64,000 nt of DNA from Planctomycetota bacterium (GTDB lineage Bacteria; Planctomycetota; J058): contig JAMLIC010000002.1 of the NCBI GenBank assembly GCA_023954375.1, forward strand, positions 62,001-126,000. Reading direction: 5' to 3'. Below, one piece after another: positions 33,853-42,817 of this stretch; position 1 is the first letter of the stretch; each line of letters opens with the position of its first letter. Under the pieces are notes generated by a model, which was given only the letters and a program-made list of their open reading frames with translations, was not told where the DNA came from and did not search any database. The position numbers and the translations under genes are program-made.

Positions 33853-36045
33853 ATGCGCACCGCCCTGCCGCTCCTCCTCCTCCTGGTCCTCGCCGGCCCC
33901 GCCAGCGCCCGCGTCGAGTTCGAGGCGCTCGAGGGCGGCGGCCGCTTCAAGGTCACCTTCAAGCACTCGCCGGTGATCGCCGTCGAACGGGTCAACATCG
34001 CCGGCTCGTTCAACGGCTGGAGCGCCACGACGACGCCCATGCTCGACCGCGACAAGGACGGCACGTTCGAGGCGACGCTCGAGCTGCCGCGCGGCCGCCA
34101 CTACTACAAGTTCGTCATCAACGGCAACGTGTGGCAGCACGACGGCGACAACCCGCTGACCGAGGCTGACGGCCACAGCGGCTTCAACTCGGTCGTCGAC
34201 CTGGGCGCGCACGCGCCGCCCACGGCCGGCAAGCGCGGCGACGGGCAGGTCGCGCTCGACCAGGTGATCCACGACCCGCGCCTCCTCGACATGGCCTGCG
34301 CCGTCGACGGCGGGCGGCGGCTCGTCCTGCGCGTGCACACCCTGCGCGAGGACGTGGAGCGCGTCCGGGTGAGCGCCACGCCCCGGCCCCTCGAGGGCGA
34401 CGGGGTCCTCGCCCGGCGCCTCGCCCTCGTCGACGGGCGCGACGTGTGGGAGGTCCGACTCACCTGGGCGTCGTCGCCCGGGCGCGTGCGCTACGCGTTC
34501 GGCCTCGAGGACGGCCAGCCGCAGCCCGTGAAGTTCCAGGCGGGCAAGGACCGCTTCTCGGCCAACACCGCCGACGCGGCGAAGTTCGTCACGCCCGAGT
34601 GGGCCCGCGACGCGATCTTCTACCAGATCTTCCCCGACCGCTTCTGCGACGGCGACCCGGCGCGCAAGCCCGACCTGCCGCCGCGCCCGGCCGGGCGCCC
34701 GTGGCACATCGACGACCGCTACTTCGAGGCCTGGGACGCCGAGCCGAGCCACTTCAACTTCATGGGCGGCGACCTCCCCGGGATCACCTCGAAGCTCGAC
34801 TACCTGAAGGACCTCGGGGTCAACGCCCTCTACCTGAACCCGATCTTCACGGCCGAGTCGAACCACAAGTACGACGCGGCCGACTTCGAGCAGGTCGACC
34901 CCGCCTTCGGCACGCTCCAGGACTTCCACCGCCTCCGCGACGGCCTGCGGGCCCGCGGCATGCGCATGGTGCTCGACTGCGTGTTCAACCACACGGGCGA
35001 CGAGCATCACGCCTTCCGCGACGCCGAGCAGAAGGGGCCCGCCTCGAAGTACTGGAGCTGGTACTTCTTCGACGGCGGGCACCCCGTCGTGAAGAGCCCC
35101 AAGCCGAACTACCGCTGCTGGTGGGGCTTCGGCGACCTGCCCCAGCTCAACACCGCCAACCCCGAGGTGGTGAAGCACCTGATGGGCGTCGGCCGCTACT
35201 GGCTGCGCGAGGGCGCGCACGGCTGGCGCCTCGACGTGCCCAACGAGGTCGACGAGGTGAACCCCGAGTTCTGGCGCGAGTTCCGCCAGAAGATCAAGCG
35301 CCAGGACCCGGACGCCTACATCGTGGGCGAGATCTGGACCGACGCGCGCCAGTGGCTCCAGGGCGACAAGTTCGACGCGGTGATGAACTACCCCGTGCGC
35401 TCGGCGGCGCTCGAGTTCATGTCGAAGGAGGGGATCCAGGCGCCCGAGTTCTTCCGCGCGCTCGGCCACCAGCTCGCCACCTACCCGGAGCCGGCCCTGC
35501 GCGTGCAGTTCAACCTGCTCGGCAGCCACGACACGCCGCGGCTGCGGACCCTGTGCGGCGGCGACCTGCGCCGGGCGCGGCTGTGCATGAGCTTCCTCTT
35601 CGCCTGGCCGGGGGCCCCGGTCGTCTACTACGGCGACGAGATCGGCCTCGAGGGCGGCAAGGACCCCGAGTGCCGCCGCACCTACCCCTGGCAGGACGAG
35701 CGCAAGCAGGACAAGGTCACGCTCGAGCACGTCCGCCGGCTGGCGCGGGTGCGCGCCCAGGAGCCGGCCCTGCGCCGCGGCACGGTGCGCTTCCTCCAGG
35801 CCGAGGGCCGGCTGGCGGCCTTCGCGCGCGAGCCGGAGACCGGCGAGCCCGGGCGCCCGGTCGTGTGCGTGCTCAACGCCTCGTCGGGCCAGGTGACCGC
35901 GCGCGTGCCGCTGGCCGACCTGCGCCTGCCCGAGGGGGCCGTGGCCGAGGCGCTGCTCGGCCCGGAGGCGCGGCTCGAGGATGGCGCGCTGGTCGTGACG
36001 CTCGGCCCGCTCGAGGCGGCGCTCGTCGCCGTGGGCGGCCGTTAG
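33853..36045 (+). CDS. Secreted GH13 alpha-glucan hydrolase with N-terminal CBM48-like domain
   Basis: 730 residues. After a signal peptide (MRTALPLLLLLVLAGPASA) comes a CBM48/AMPK-type glycogen-binding domain (about 25-115: VNIAGSFNGWS, ELPRGRHYYKFVING), a linking beta-domain, then the GH13 barrel. Catalytic residues: D461 (GWRLDVPNE), E493 (VGEIWTD) and D560 (GSHDTPR). The segment PEWARDAIFYQIFPDRFCDGD is typical of cyclomaltodextrinase/neopullulanase-like enzymes. It should cut alpha-glucans in the periplasm or outside, feeding the divergent ABC permeases. The stop overlaps the convergent YhhN gene. Confidence 0.92.
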   Translation: MRTALPLLLLLVLAGPASARVEFEALEGGGRFKVTFKHSPVIAVERVNIAGSFNGWSATTTPMLDRDKDGTFEATLELPRGRHYYKFVINGNVWQHDGDNPLTEADGHSGFNSVVDLGAHAPPTAGKRGDGQVALDQVIHDPRLLDMACAVDGGRRLVLRVHTLREDVERVRVSATPRPLEGDGVLARRLALVDGRDVWEVRLTWASSPGRVRYAFGLEDGQPQPVKFQAGKDRFSANTADAAKFVTPEWARDAIFYQIFPDRFCDGDPARKPDLPPRPAGRPWHIDDRYFEAWDAEPSHFNFMGGDLPGITSKLDYLKDLGVNALYLNPIFTAESNHKYDAADFEQVDPAFGTLQDFHRLRDGLRARGMRMVLDCVFNHTGDEHHAFRDAEQKGPASKYWSWYFFDGGHPVVKSPKPNYRCWWGFGDLPQLNTANPEVVKHLMGVGRYWLREGAHGWRLDVPNEVDEVNPEFWREFRQKIKRQDPDAYIVGEIWTDARQWLQGDKFDAVMNYPVRSAALEFMSKEGIQAPEFFRALGHQLATYPEPALRVQFNLLGSHDTPRLRTLCGGDLRRARLCMSFLFAWPGAPVVYYGDEIGLEGGKDPECRRTYPWQDERKQDKVTLEHVRRLARVRAQEPALRRGTVRFLQAEGRLAAFAREPETGEPGRPVVCVLNASSGQVTARVPLADLRLPEGAVAEALLGPEARLEDGALVVTLGPLEAALVAVGGR

Positions 36046-36677
36046 GCCAGTCGCCCGACCGACAGCGCGAGCAGCAGCGTCGCCGCGTAGTAGAGCGGCA
36101 CGCCGACCAGGCGGTTGACGAACGCGTCCGCGGCGAAGCGCTGCCGCGCGACGGCGACGTCCGACGCGAAGAACAGGGCCGCGCCGGCGCCGACCAGGGC
36201 CCGGCCCGGCGCCCCGAGCCAGGCGGCCACGCCCAGCGCGGCCGTCGCCGTGACCAGGACCGCGTAGACGGCCGCCGGGACCGCGAGCGCGCCGAGGCGC
36301 GCCCGCACGCGCCACAGGACGGCGCCCGCCGCGCCCAGGAGCGGCAGGCCGAGCAGGGCCGCGACCTCCGCCCGGGCGAGCGGGGCGAACGCCACGCAGA
36401 AGCCCAGGTGCCCGAGGCCGAAGGCGGCGATCCCGGCCGCCAGGTGCCGGCGCGACTCGCCGACCAGGGCCACGTCGCCCAGCGCGCACAGGACGAGCGC
36501 CGCCCGGACCCACCCGGCGTAGGTCGGGTCGCCCGCGGGCTCGGCGAAGGCGACGACGAGGAACAGGGCGGACGCGATGGACTTGGACACGAGCGTCGCC
36601 GGGCCGTGGCGGCGGTGGCGGGCGAGCAGGAGGGCCGCGACGGCGACGGGGAGGAGCGCCACCGCCGTCGCCGTCAC
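36042..36677 (-). CDS. YhhN/TMEM86 family membrane protein
   Basis: 211 residues and about eight hydrophobic helices, matching the YhhN (lysoplasmalogenase-like) family: SKSIASALFLVVAFAE near the start, ALCALGDVALVG, GIAAFGLGHLGFCVAF, GAALFFASDVAVAR and the C-terminal LVGVPLYYAATLLLALS. The paired acidic motifs G-D-V and S-D-V are the family's conserved active residues. Animal members hydrolyse lysoplasmalogen; bacterial roles are less clear. GTG 36677 start. It is convergent with the GH13 gene, their stops overlapping. Confidence 0.83.
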   Translation of the reverse strand: MTATAVALLPVAVAALLLARHRRHGPATLVSKSIASALFLVVAFAEPAGDPTYAGWVRAALVLCALGDVALVGESRRHLAAGIAAFGLGHLGFCVAFAPLARAEVAALLGLPLLGAAGAVLWRVRARLGALAVPAAVYAVLVTATAALGVAAWLGAPGRALVGAGAALFFASDVAVARQRFAADAFVNRLVGVPLYYAATLLLALSVGRLA

Positions 36678-36708
36678 GACCGACGCGCCCGGTCCGTCGG
36701 TGCGCCCG

Positions 36709-37908
36709 TCACGGGTGGGAGCTGGCGGCGATGGCCCTCATGCGTTGATCGTAGCGGCTCTGCCGCTCCTGGGCCAAGCGGTCCGCGTGCTCGGCAGGGT
36801 CCACGGCCGGGACCTCGGTCCGCTTGCGCCACTCGCGCCAGAGGATCGGGCGGTGCGGTAGCCTCGCGCCCGTCCGGTAGCGCAGGGCCTCGAAGGCGAT
36901 CGCGCCGATGGGCGGCGGCTCCGCGACGTAGGTCAGCAGCACGTCGACGATCGTGGCGTCCAGGGTCCCCAGGTCGCCCAGGCACCTCATGGCCGCCATG
37001 CGGACCGGCAGGGGGGCCGTCGGCTGACAGAGCGCCGGGAGGAGGTCGAGCAGCGGATGCGCCCGGAGGTCACCACCCGCCCCGACCGCTGCGGCGAGGA
37101 GCTGCGCGTCGGACGGTCCGAGCGTCGCGAGGCCCTCGCTCAGCCCGTGCACGGTTCCCAGCACCACGTCGATGGCCTCCGCCCAGGCGTCGGGGGGCAT
37201 GGCCTTCAACGCCCCGAGCGTCGTCGGCGAGGGCCGGTACCGGGCCGCGTCGAGCAGCACGCTCGCGAGCGCCGGGTCGCGGTCCACGCTCCCGGCGAGC
37301 GCATCGGCCAGCGCTCCCTGGAGGCCGGCCGGCAGCCCCGGCTCGGCCGCGACCACGAGCAGGGCGTCGAACAGCTCGCGCGACGGCGGACGCGCGCTGA
37401 TCGCCTGCAACGCCGCCATCGCCATGGATCCCCGCTCCTCGAGGGCGAGGAGGCCCAGCAGGTCGATGATGGCCCGCGGCGGCCCGGCCGCGGCGACGAG
37501 GCCGATCGCCCCCAGCGCGACCGCCTCGTCCCCGCTCTGGCACGCCTGCAGGAGGCGCGGACCGCCGAGCGCCGTGGCCGGGAGGGCCTCGATGAGCGGC
37601 GGGCGGTGCGGATGGCTCGGCCCGAGCCGCCCGGCGACCCGCAGGGCGGGCTCGACCCCCGGGCCATCGCTCGCGATGAGCCTCGCCAGGACCGGCCCCA
37701 GCTCGACGAACGCCTCCCCGCGGACCGCCACATCGAGGAGCAGCTCCACCTCGTCGGGCGGTCGTCGCGTCTCCGCCGCCGCGAGGGCCTGGTCGGCCAC
37801 GAGGCGCGAGACCGTCACCGCCTCGCCCTCCTGGATGGCCTGCAGGACCTGATCGAGGCTCGGGGCGGCGGACTGGGCGAGGAGGACCAGGGCGATCAGC
37901 CCGCTCAT
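36709..37908 (-). CDS. Exported HEAT-like repeat protein
   Basis: 399 residues, all-helical, with a short signal-like N-terminus (MSGLIALVLLAQSAAP). The body is a run of HEAT-like helix pairs with Ala/Leu-rich cores (LLQACQSGDEAVALGAIGLV; LPVRMAAMRCLGDLG). The final ~50 residues are basic and hydrophilic (LWREWRKRTEVPAVD; DQRMRAIAASSHP). It begins one base after the stop of the second prepilin gene, so it is the last member of the pseudopilin operon. It could be an assembly or adaptor factor. No catalytic motif is seen. Confidence 0.7.
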   Translation of the reverse strand: MSGLIALVLLAQSAAPSLDQVLQAIQEGEAVTVSRLVADQALAAAETRRPPDEVELLLDVAVRGEAFVELGPVLARLIASDGPGVEPALRVAGRLGPSHPHRPPLIEALPATALGGPRLLQACQSGDEAVALGAIGLVAAAGPPRAIIDLLGLLALEERGSMAMAALQAISARPPSRELFDALLVVAAEPGLPAGLQGALADALAGSVDRDPALASVLLDAARYRPSPTTLGALKAMPPDAWAEAIDVVLGTVHGLSEGLATLGPSDAQLLAAAVGAGGDLRAHPLLDLLPALCQPTAPLPVRMAAMRCLGDLGTLDATIVDVLLTYVAEPPPIGAIAFEALRYRTGARLPHRPILWREWRKRTEVPAVDPAEHADRLAQERQSRYDQRMRAIAASSHP

Positions 37909-37909
37909 C

Positions 37910-38584
37910 TCACTGACCTCGCTTGTTGAGGAGCTCGATGTCCTCGCTGTAGGTCCGGGTGATGAACCGCCCGGTCGCCGTGCCCGTCCAGGCCGGGTTC
38001 TCGCGCCGCATCGTCAGGCTCACCTCGATGTGCGCCGCCGATGGCTCGGTCCCGGCCGGCTCGCCCTCCGGCTGCGGGAAGAGCACGAAGGAGAGCGCCT
38101 GCACGTGGCGGAGGACGACCGTCGTGAAGCCGCCCTGGACCCGCTGGACGTCATAGCGCGGCGTGCCATCGGCATAGTTGCCGGGGTTCGAGGAGGCCGC
38201 GAGCCGGTAGGTGATCGGCGCGCTCCAGCTGGACGCCGCGAGGTTCGCGTCGTTGACGGTGTTGCCGAAGCCGGTCCTCATGCGGAACGGGCCGACCGTG
38301 CTGAACGGCCCGGTCAGCGGGTCCCCCCCGTCCACGCCGGCCGCGACCTGGGCCTGCAGGTCGGCCTGGTTGTAGCCGCTCCGCCGGAGCTCGCGGCGCA
38401 GGTCGGAGAGGAAGCGCGCGGCGGACCGGTCGAGGTCGAAGGCCACCCCGGCCTCGCTCGACGCCCGGCTGAGCGGGACGTTGGCGGCCAGGAGGACGAG
38501 GGCGAGGCCGCTCACGATCACCAGCGAGACCAGCACCTCGAGCAGCGTGAGGCCGGCCCGGGGGTCCCGATGCGCCCTGCTCAT
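37910..38584 (-). CDS. Prepilin-type protein, GspJ/PilW-like
   Basis: 224 residues. The type IV prepilin leader is classical: GLTLLEVLVSLVIVSGLALVLL, with cleavage before the first L after G and Glu at +5. A long N-terminal helix leads to a globular part with FLSDLRRELRRSGYN as in GspJ/PilW-type minor pilins. It sits at the inner membrane until assembled. The C-terminus (RFITRTYSEDIELLNKRGQ) resembles minor pilins. The start overlaps the stop of the preceding prepilin (ATGA), so it is coupled. Confidence 0.82.
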   Translation of the reverse strand: MSRAHRDPRAGLTLLEVLVSLVIVSGLALVLLAANVPLSRASSEAGVAFDLDRSAARFLSDLRRELRRSGYNQADLQAQVAAGVDGGDPLTGPFSTVGPFRMRTGFGNTVNDANLAASSWSAPITYRLAASSNPGNYADGTPRYDVQRVQGGFTTVVLRHVQALSFVLFPQPEGEPAGTEPSAAHIEVSLTMRRENPAWTGTATGRFITRTYSEDIELLNKRGQ

Positions 38585-39087
38585 CGCATCCTCCTCGAGA
38601 CCAGCTCGATGCGCTGGTCGCTCTCACCGGGCTGCCAGTCCATCGGGCGCCAGGCAACCTGGACGCGAACCTCGATGAGCTGGTCGTTGGAGGCCGCGTT
38701 GGTGTCGCCCTCGACAACCGGCACGTTGACGCGCGCCACCGCCACGCCCGCCATCGTGACAGGCGCCGGCGCGGCGACGCCGGCGTCGGTCCAGATCCCG
38801 ACCGGGTACGGGTCGGCGGGCCTGAGGACACCTCCCTGGTAGGGCACGTCGAACGGGATGACCACGGGCGCGCCGGACGCGGGCAGGAGGCCCGAGAGCA
38901 TGGTGTCGAGCATCTTGAACGCCTCCTCGGAGGCGGCCTGCCGCTCGCGGGTCAGGGCGTCCGTGCGCTGGGCCGTGCGCAGGGCGGTGAACACGCCCAG
39001 GAGCACGACCGAGAGGACCACCGCCGCGAGGACGACCTCGAGCAGCGTCAGGCCGCGCCGGTCGCGCGGGAGCTTGCGGGGGGCCAC
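38581..39087 (-). CDS. Prepilin-type protein, PilV/GspI-like
   Basis: 168 residues from GTG 39087. The prepilin leader is RRGLTLLEVVLAAVVLSVVLLGVFTAL with the expected Glu at +5. It is followed by a short helical and strand region (LIEVRVQVAWRPMDWQPG) typical of PilV/GspI-type minor pilins. It starts two bases after the PilX-like gene's stop, and its end overlaps the next prepilin start. No prepilin peptidase, assembly ATPase or secretin gene lies in the window, so these minor subunits rely on a system encoded elsewhere. Confidence 0.78.
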   Translation of the reverse strand: MAPRKLPRDRRGLTLLEVVLAAVVLSVVLLGVFTALRTAQRTDALTRERQAASEEAFKMLDTMLSGLLPASGAPVVIPFDVPYQGGVLRPADPYPVGIWTDAGVAAPAPVTMAGVAVARVNVPVVEGDTNAASNDQLIEVRVQVAWRPMDWQPGESDQRIELVSRRMR

Positions 39088-39089
39088 GG

Positions 39090-40727
39090 CTAGTTCATCC
39101 CGAAGGAGCCGGTGGTGTCGCTCTCGACGTGCTCCTGGAGCAGGGTCAGCCGCCGCGCCGGGTCCTCGACGTACGAGGTGATGCGGATCGGGGCGTTGTC
39201 GCCGTTGACGTCGAAGAACTCGCCGAGCTTCTGCACGGCGCCGTCGAAGTTCGTCGGCGTGTAGACGAAGTTGCCGTGCGCCGCGCCGTTGAACACCACC
39301 GACACGCCCTTGGCTTCGGGGTCCTCGGGGGTGACGAGGACCAGCGAGCCCTGAACGTTGACGCCCGCGCCGCTGTCGAAGGTCATCGTCAGGGCGTTCC
39401 CCATGACGCTCATGATGCCCTTGACGTGCACACCGCCGTTGGAGCCGCTGCCGCTCTCGAAGCGGATCGGGTTCTGCGTGTCGGCGTCGCCCAGGATCGT
39501 GAACGCGCCCGGGGTGGTGTCGGTGCCGACGTTGAGGCGCGCGCCCTGGTCGAGCTGCACCCCCATGTTGTTCGCCGTCCCCAGCCCCTGGATCGCCAGG
39601 AGGCCGTCCACATTGAAGGTCCCGCCGTTGTTGACGTGGACGACGGCGCCGTTCTTGTTCGGAATGATGACGTCGCCCTTCCAGTCGAGCGTGCCCTTGA
39701 TCGTCATGCCCTCGTTGAGGACGAGCGTGCCCTCTCCCTTGAGCGTCGAGCCGCTGGGGATGTCCAGCGTCGAGTTGACGTAGTACGTCCCGGGTTCGAG
39801 GGTCTGGTTGGGGTTGGTGATCGGCTGGCTGCTCGGGTCCGTGAGGAGCTCCGTGACGCGCTGGTTGATGCCCTGAGCGATCTCCGTGAGGGTCTCGCTG
39901 TTGAGCAGCCCCTCCTGCGTGTTCGTGACGGTGCTCCGTCGGCCCGCGGCGGTCGATCCAGTCGTGGCGGTGTTCGTGTTCGGGTCCCAGCCGCTGAACG
40001 TCCTCCAGCGGGTGATCACGTTGTCGTCGAACGTGCCGTCGGCGCGCTGGCCGACGAACGCCTTGTAGGCGGTCTCGTCGGAGATGTTCACGGCCGGCAC
40101 GCCGTTGCCGATGATGTCCACCTGCCGGCCGCCGGGGTTCGTGCCGTACTTGAAGCCCTGGCCGCCGTTCTGCGTCGCCGGGCCGCGGATGCTCAGGGCG
40201 TTGCGGTCGAAGGCGATGCCGACGACCGAGATCTCGAGCTCCGCGGCCACCACGCGCAGGGTCCCGTTCGCGATTCGGGCCTGGGCCTCGGTCCACGTGG
40301 CGGGGAACTCGCCCTCGGCGACGACGACCTCCATGATCCGGCGGGTCTGCCCGTTGCCGACGGCCTCCGTGCGGATCTTGGTCGTGAAGCGGCCGAGCAG
40401 GCGGCCGGCGCTGTCGCGGACCGGCCAGCCGCGGAGGCCGTCCGGACCGACGAGGATGCAGCCGGGGCCGTTCCCGGTCAGGTCGGCGAAGCCCTCCCGG
40501 GAGCGGTTCACCTCGCTGACCCCGGTCGCCAGGCCGTAGCGCGCGATCGCGTAGAGGTTCTTGTCCCGGTGCCGGCTGCCCTCGGCCTTCGCGCTCGCGC
40601 CCGAGAGCGAGAGCATGGTCGTCACCAGCGCCATCGCGGCGACGCCGAAGATCAGCACGAGGACCAGCGCGGCCCCCCGGCGATCGGACCGGCGTCGCCG
40701 ACTCGAATCCGTCCTCATGTGGGTCAT
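39090..40727 (-). CDS. PilX-like N-terminus fused to a polymer-forming beta-helix-like protein
   Basis: About 545 residues. The N-terminal RRGAALVLVLIFGVAAMALVTTML is a PilX-type non-cleaved pilin-like leader and helix. After a globular part, residues ~350-500 form regular strand repeats (GTLVLNEGMTIKGTLDWKGD; VVHVNNGGTFNVDGLLAIQG) like bactofilin or parallel beta-helix domains. This could be an adhesive or structural pilus-tip component. ATG 40727 or ATG 40718 may be the start; GGGGAAAGG lies immediately before the first. It leads the pseudopilin operon. Confidence 0.72.
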   Translation of the reverse strand: MTHMRTDSSRRRRSDRRGAALVLVLIFGVAAMALVTTMLSLSGASAKAEGSRHRDKNLYAIARYGLATGVSEVNRSREGFADLTGNGPGCILVGPDGLRGWPVRDSAGRLLGRFTTKIRTEAVGNGQTRRIMEVVVAEGEFPATWTEAQARIANGTLRVVAAELEISVVGIAFDRNALSIRGPATQNGGQGFKYGTNPGGRQVDIIGNGVPAVNISDETAYKAFVGQRADGTFDDNVITRWRTFSGWDPNTNTATTGSTAAGRRSTVTNTQEGLLNSETLTEIAQGINQRVTELLTDPSSQPITNPNQTLEPGTYYVNSTLDIPSGSTLKGEGTLVLNEGMTIKGTLDWKGDVIIPNKNGAVVHVNNGGTFNVDGLLAIQGLGTANNMGVQLDQGARLNVGTDTTPGAFTILGDADTQNPIRFESGSGSNGGVHVKGIMSVMGNALTMTFDSGAGVNVQGSLVLVTPEDPEAKGVSVVFNGAAHGNFVYTPTNFDGAVQKLGEFFDVNGDNAPIRITSYVEDPARRLTLLQEHVESDTTGSFGMN

Positions 40728-40811
40728 CCTTTCCCCTAGCCTGCGCTCGGGGAGAGCAACCCACCATCCGAGGAGCGCGAACCGCCACTTCGGGGGTTGT
40801 ACCGGTCGGAC

Positions 40812-40838
40812 TGTCCGGGACGCCGGACACCTGTCCGG
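40812..40838. promoter_or_regulatory. Triple TGTCCGG dyad array upstream of the pseudopilin operon
   Basis: Three copies of TGTCCGG alternate in direction: 40812-40818 forward, 40823-40829 reverse, 40832-40838 forward. They create a perfect dyad with a 4-base centre and, overlapping it, one with a 2-base centre. The array is about 85-110 bp upstream of the PilX-like start and in an otherwise empty 190-bp gap. A multimeric regulator site is the simplest reading; a hairpin ending the transcript of the upstream gene is the alternative, but there is no T run. Confidence 0.55.
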
Positions 40839-40919
40839 CGAACCAGACACTACCGACCTCAGGGCTCCCCCGGGGCTCGCCTCGGGCGGCCACAGCAGCA
40901 AAGGGACTTACGATTGGCC

Positions 40920-42758
40920 CTACTGCCCCTGCTCGACGACCTCGACCGCGTCGACCCACACGCCCTGGTTCACGATGCTGCCGTCGCTCGTGAGGCCGAA
41001 CTGCACGACGACCTCGCGCGACCCGGGGGTCAGGGGCAGGGCGACCTGCGTCCACTCGTTGTCGCCCGTGAGGCGGTGGATCTCGCTGAAGCTGTTGCCG
41101 CCGTCGTAGGAGACGCGGGCGAGGAAGAAGTCGGGGCCGCGCTCGAGGCGCGTGCGCACCTGGAAGCGCAGGACCGGCGCCTGCAGGCCGGCGATCGGGA
41201 TCGGGGGGCTCGTGACGGTCGCGTTGGCGTTGTCCCCGTAGTTGCCGCCGTTGGGGCCGCACGCGCGCAGGCAGCCGTCGCCGCGGACGCCGTCGCGCGG
41301 CCAGTGGATCCAGTTCGTGTTCCAGTTGCCCTGCGCCACCCAGGGCTCGAGCCCGTCCTCGAAGTCGAAGCTCAGGGCCGTGCCCGTGGCCTGCACGCTG
41401 TCGGGCATGTAGCCCTGCTGGCAGTAGAGGACCTCGACGCGGTCGGGGTGGACCTTGAACCTGCGGCCGGGCCCGGCGGCGGCGATGTCCATCTCGAGCT
41501 CGAGCTCCTCGACGTGGAGCCGCCCGCGGGTGCTCGTCTCCGTGACCCGCGTGACGTTGACGCCGCCGTGCCCGTCGAAGGCGATCGCCTTGAGCTGCGG
41601 GAGCTGCAGCGGGATGCGCGCGAAGCCGGCGTCGAGGACCCAGCTCGCGTTCAGCACCTTCGCGCTGAAGTGGTCGCCGTTCTTGAGCACCACGTACTGA
41701 TGGCGCTCGAGGCCCCCCCGCTCGCCGCCGCGGCAGCCGAAGACCACCCGCAGGACCCGCTCGCGGCGGATCTCCACCGGCCCCTCGAGCCCCTCGAGCC
41801 GCACGCGCAGGCTCGTCGTGCGCAGGAAGCCGCTCAGCCGGTTGTTGTCGACGGTGACGATGCTCTCGAGCTCGGCCCGGTTGCGCTCGAGGTCGATCCC
41901 CGCCACGCGCTCCGCGGGCAGCTCGAGGTCGCTGTAGGCCGTCGCCAGGCGGAAGCTCTCGTTGAGCACCGTGCCGCGCAGGACGTCGCCGTTGAGCAGC
42001 TCGACCACGTCCTGCCCCTTGCCGACGGGCCGGTCGCGCCGCAGCACCCGCGCGAGGTCGTCCGGGACCGCCGCGCCGACGCTCAGGCGCAGCGCGTAGA
42101 CGTTGCGCGCCCGGTGCGGGTTCCACACCCGCAGGAGCGCCTGCCGCGCCTCGGCGGCGCTGTAGCGCACCGCCTCCACGTCGCCCTGGCCCGTCGACGT
42201 CGCGAGCTCGTTGCCGTCGAGGTCGAAGAGCGTCAGGTCCAGGTCGCCCTGGGCGTGCGAGAAGGCCAGCTCGGCGCGCAGCTCCTTGCCGCCCTCGATC
42301 GTGACGGGGTACCAGTCAGCGCCCCAGCAGTTGATCCCCTGCGCCGCCTCGCCGCTCCAGGGCGTCGGCGAGAGCCCCACGTGCAGGTCGTAGGTGTTGT
42401 TCGCGTTGTAGACGCGGAAGAACACGGGCATGGTCCCGGTCGGCGTGAACGAGGCCACCTCCTCGCTCCGCGTGCCGCGGGACCAGGCGAGGTTGCGCCC
42501 GCGGCTGTCCTGGAACAGCAGCTCGAGGTCGCCCTGGGCGTGGTCGAACGCGATGCTCACCTCGAGCCGCTGCCCGCGCGGGACGTCGATGAAGTACCAG
42601 TCGTCCTCGTTGCAGAAGAGCCCCTTGTAGGCGCCGGGCTCGATCTTCTGCGCCGTGCGCCGCGTCTGGTTCGGCTCGAAGCGGTTCGCCTGGGCGGCGG
42701 CCGGCGCGGCCAGGAGCGCCACGCCCAGGAGCGCGGCGGCGAGGTGAGCCCGGGTCAT
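40920..42758 (-). CDS. Secreted PPC-domain and jelly-roll protein without a catalytic domain
   Basis: 612 residues with a signal peptide (ending AAPAAAQA). Two tandem pre-peptidase C-terminal (PPC) beta-sandwich domains come first (each with ...DDWYFIDVPRGQRLEVSIAF, HAQGDLEL/HAQGDLDLTLFD). A middle region follows whose segments (VVELLNGDVLRGTVLN; HQYVVLKNGDHFSAKVLN) resemble two related beta units. The C-terminal MAM/concanavalin-like domain has LSFDFEDGLEPW then RVSYDGGNSFSEIHRL. No protease motif is present, so it is likely a binding or adhesion protein at the surface. Confidence 0.72.
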   Translation of the reverse strand: MTRAHLAAALLGVALLAAPAAAQANRFEPNQTRRTAQKIEPGAYKGLFCNEDDWYFIDVPRGQRLEVSIAFDHAQGDLELLFQDSRGRNLAWSRGTRSEEVASFTPTGTMPVFFRVYNANNTYDLHVGLSPTPWSGEAAQGINCWGADWYPVTIEGGKELRAELAFSHAQGDLDLTLFDLDGNELATSTGQGDVEAVRYSAAEARQALLRVWNPHRARNVYALRLSVGAAVPDDLARVLRRDRPVGKGQDVVELLNGDVLRGTVLNESFRLATAYSDLELPAERVAGIDLERNRAELESIVTVDNNRLSGFLRTTSLRVRLEGLEGPVEIRRERVLRVVFGCRGGERGGLERHQYVVLKNGDHFSAKVLNASWVLDAGFARIPLQLPQLKAIAFDGHGGVNVTRVTETSTRGRLHVEELELEMDIAAAGPGRRFKVHPDRVEVLYCQQGYMPDSVQATGTALSFDFEDGLEPWVAQGNWNTNWIHWPRDGVRGDGCLRACGPNGGNYGDNANATVTSPPIPIAGLQAPVLRFQVRTRLERGPDFFLARVSYDGGNSFSEIHRLTGDNEWTQVALPLTPGSREVVVQFGLTSDGSIVNQGVWVDAVEVVEQGQ

Positions 42759-42817
42759 GGAGCCTCCTGAGCCGGACGAGCGTAGAGCATGCCCGGGCCC
42801 CTGGGAAGGGCGGTCTA

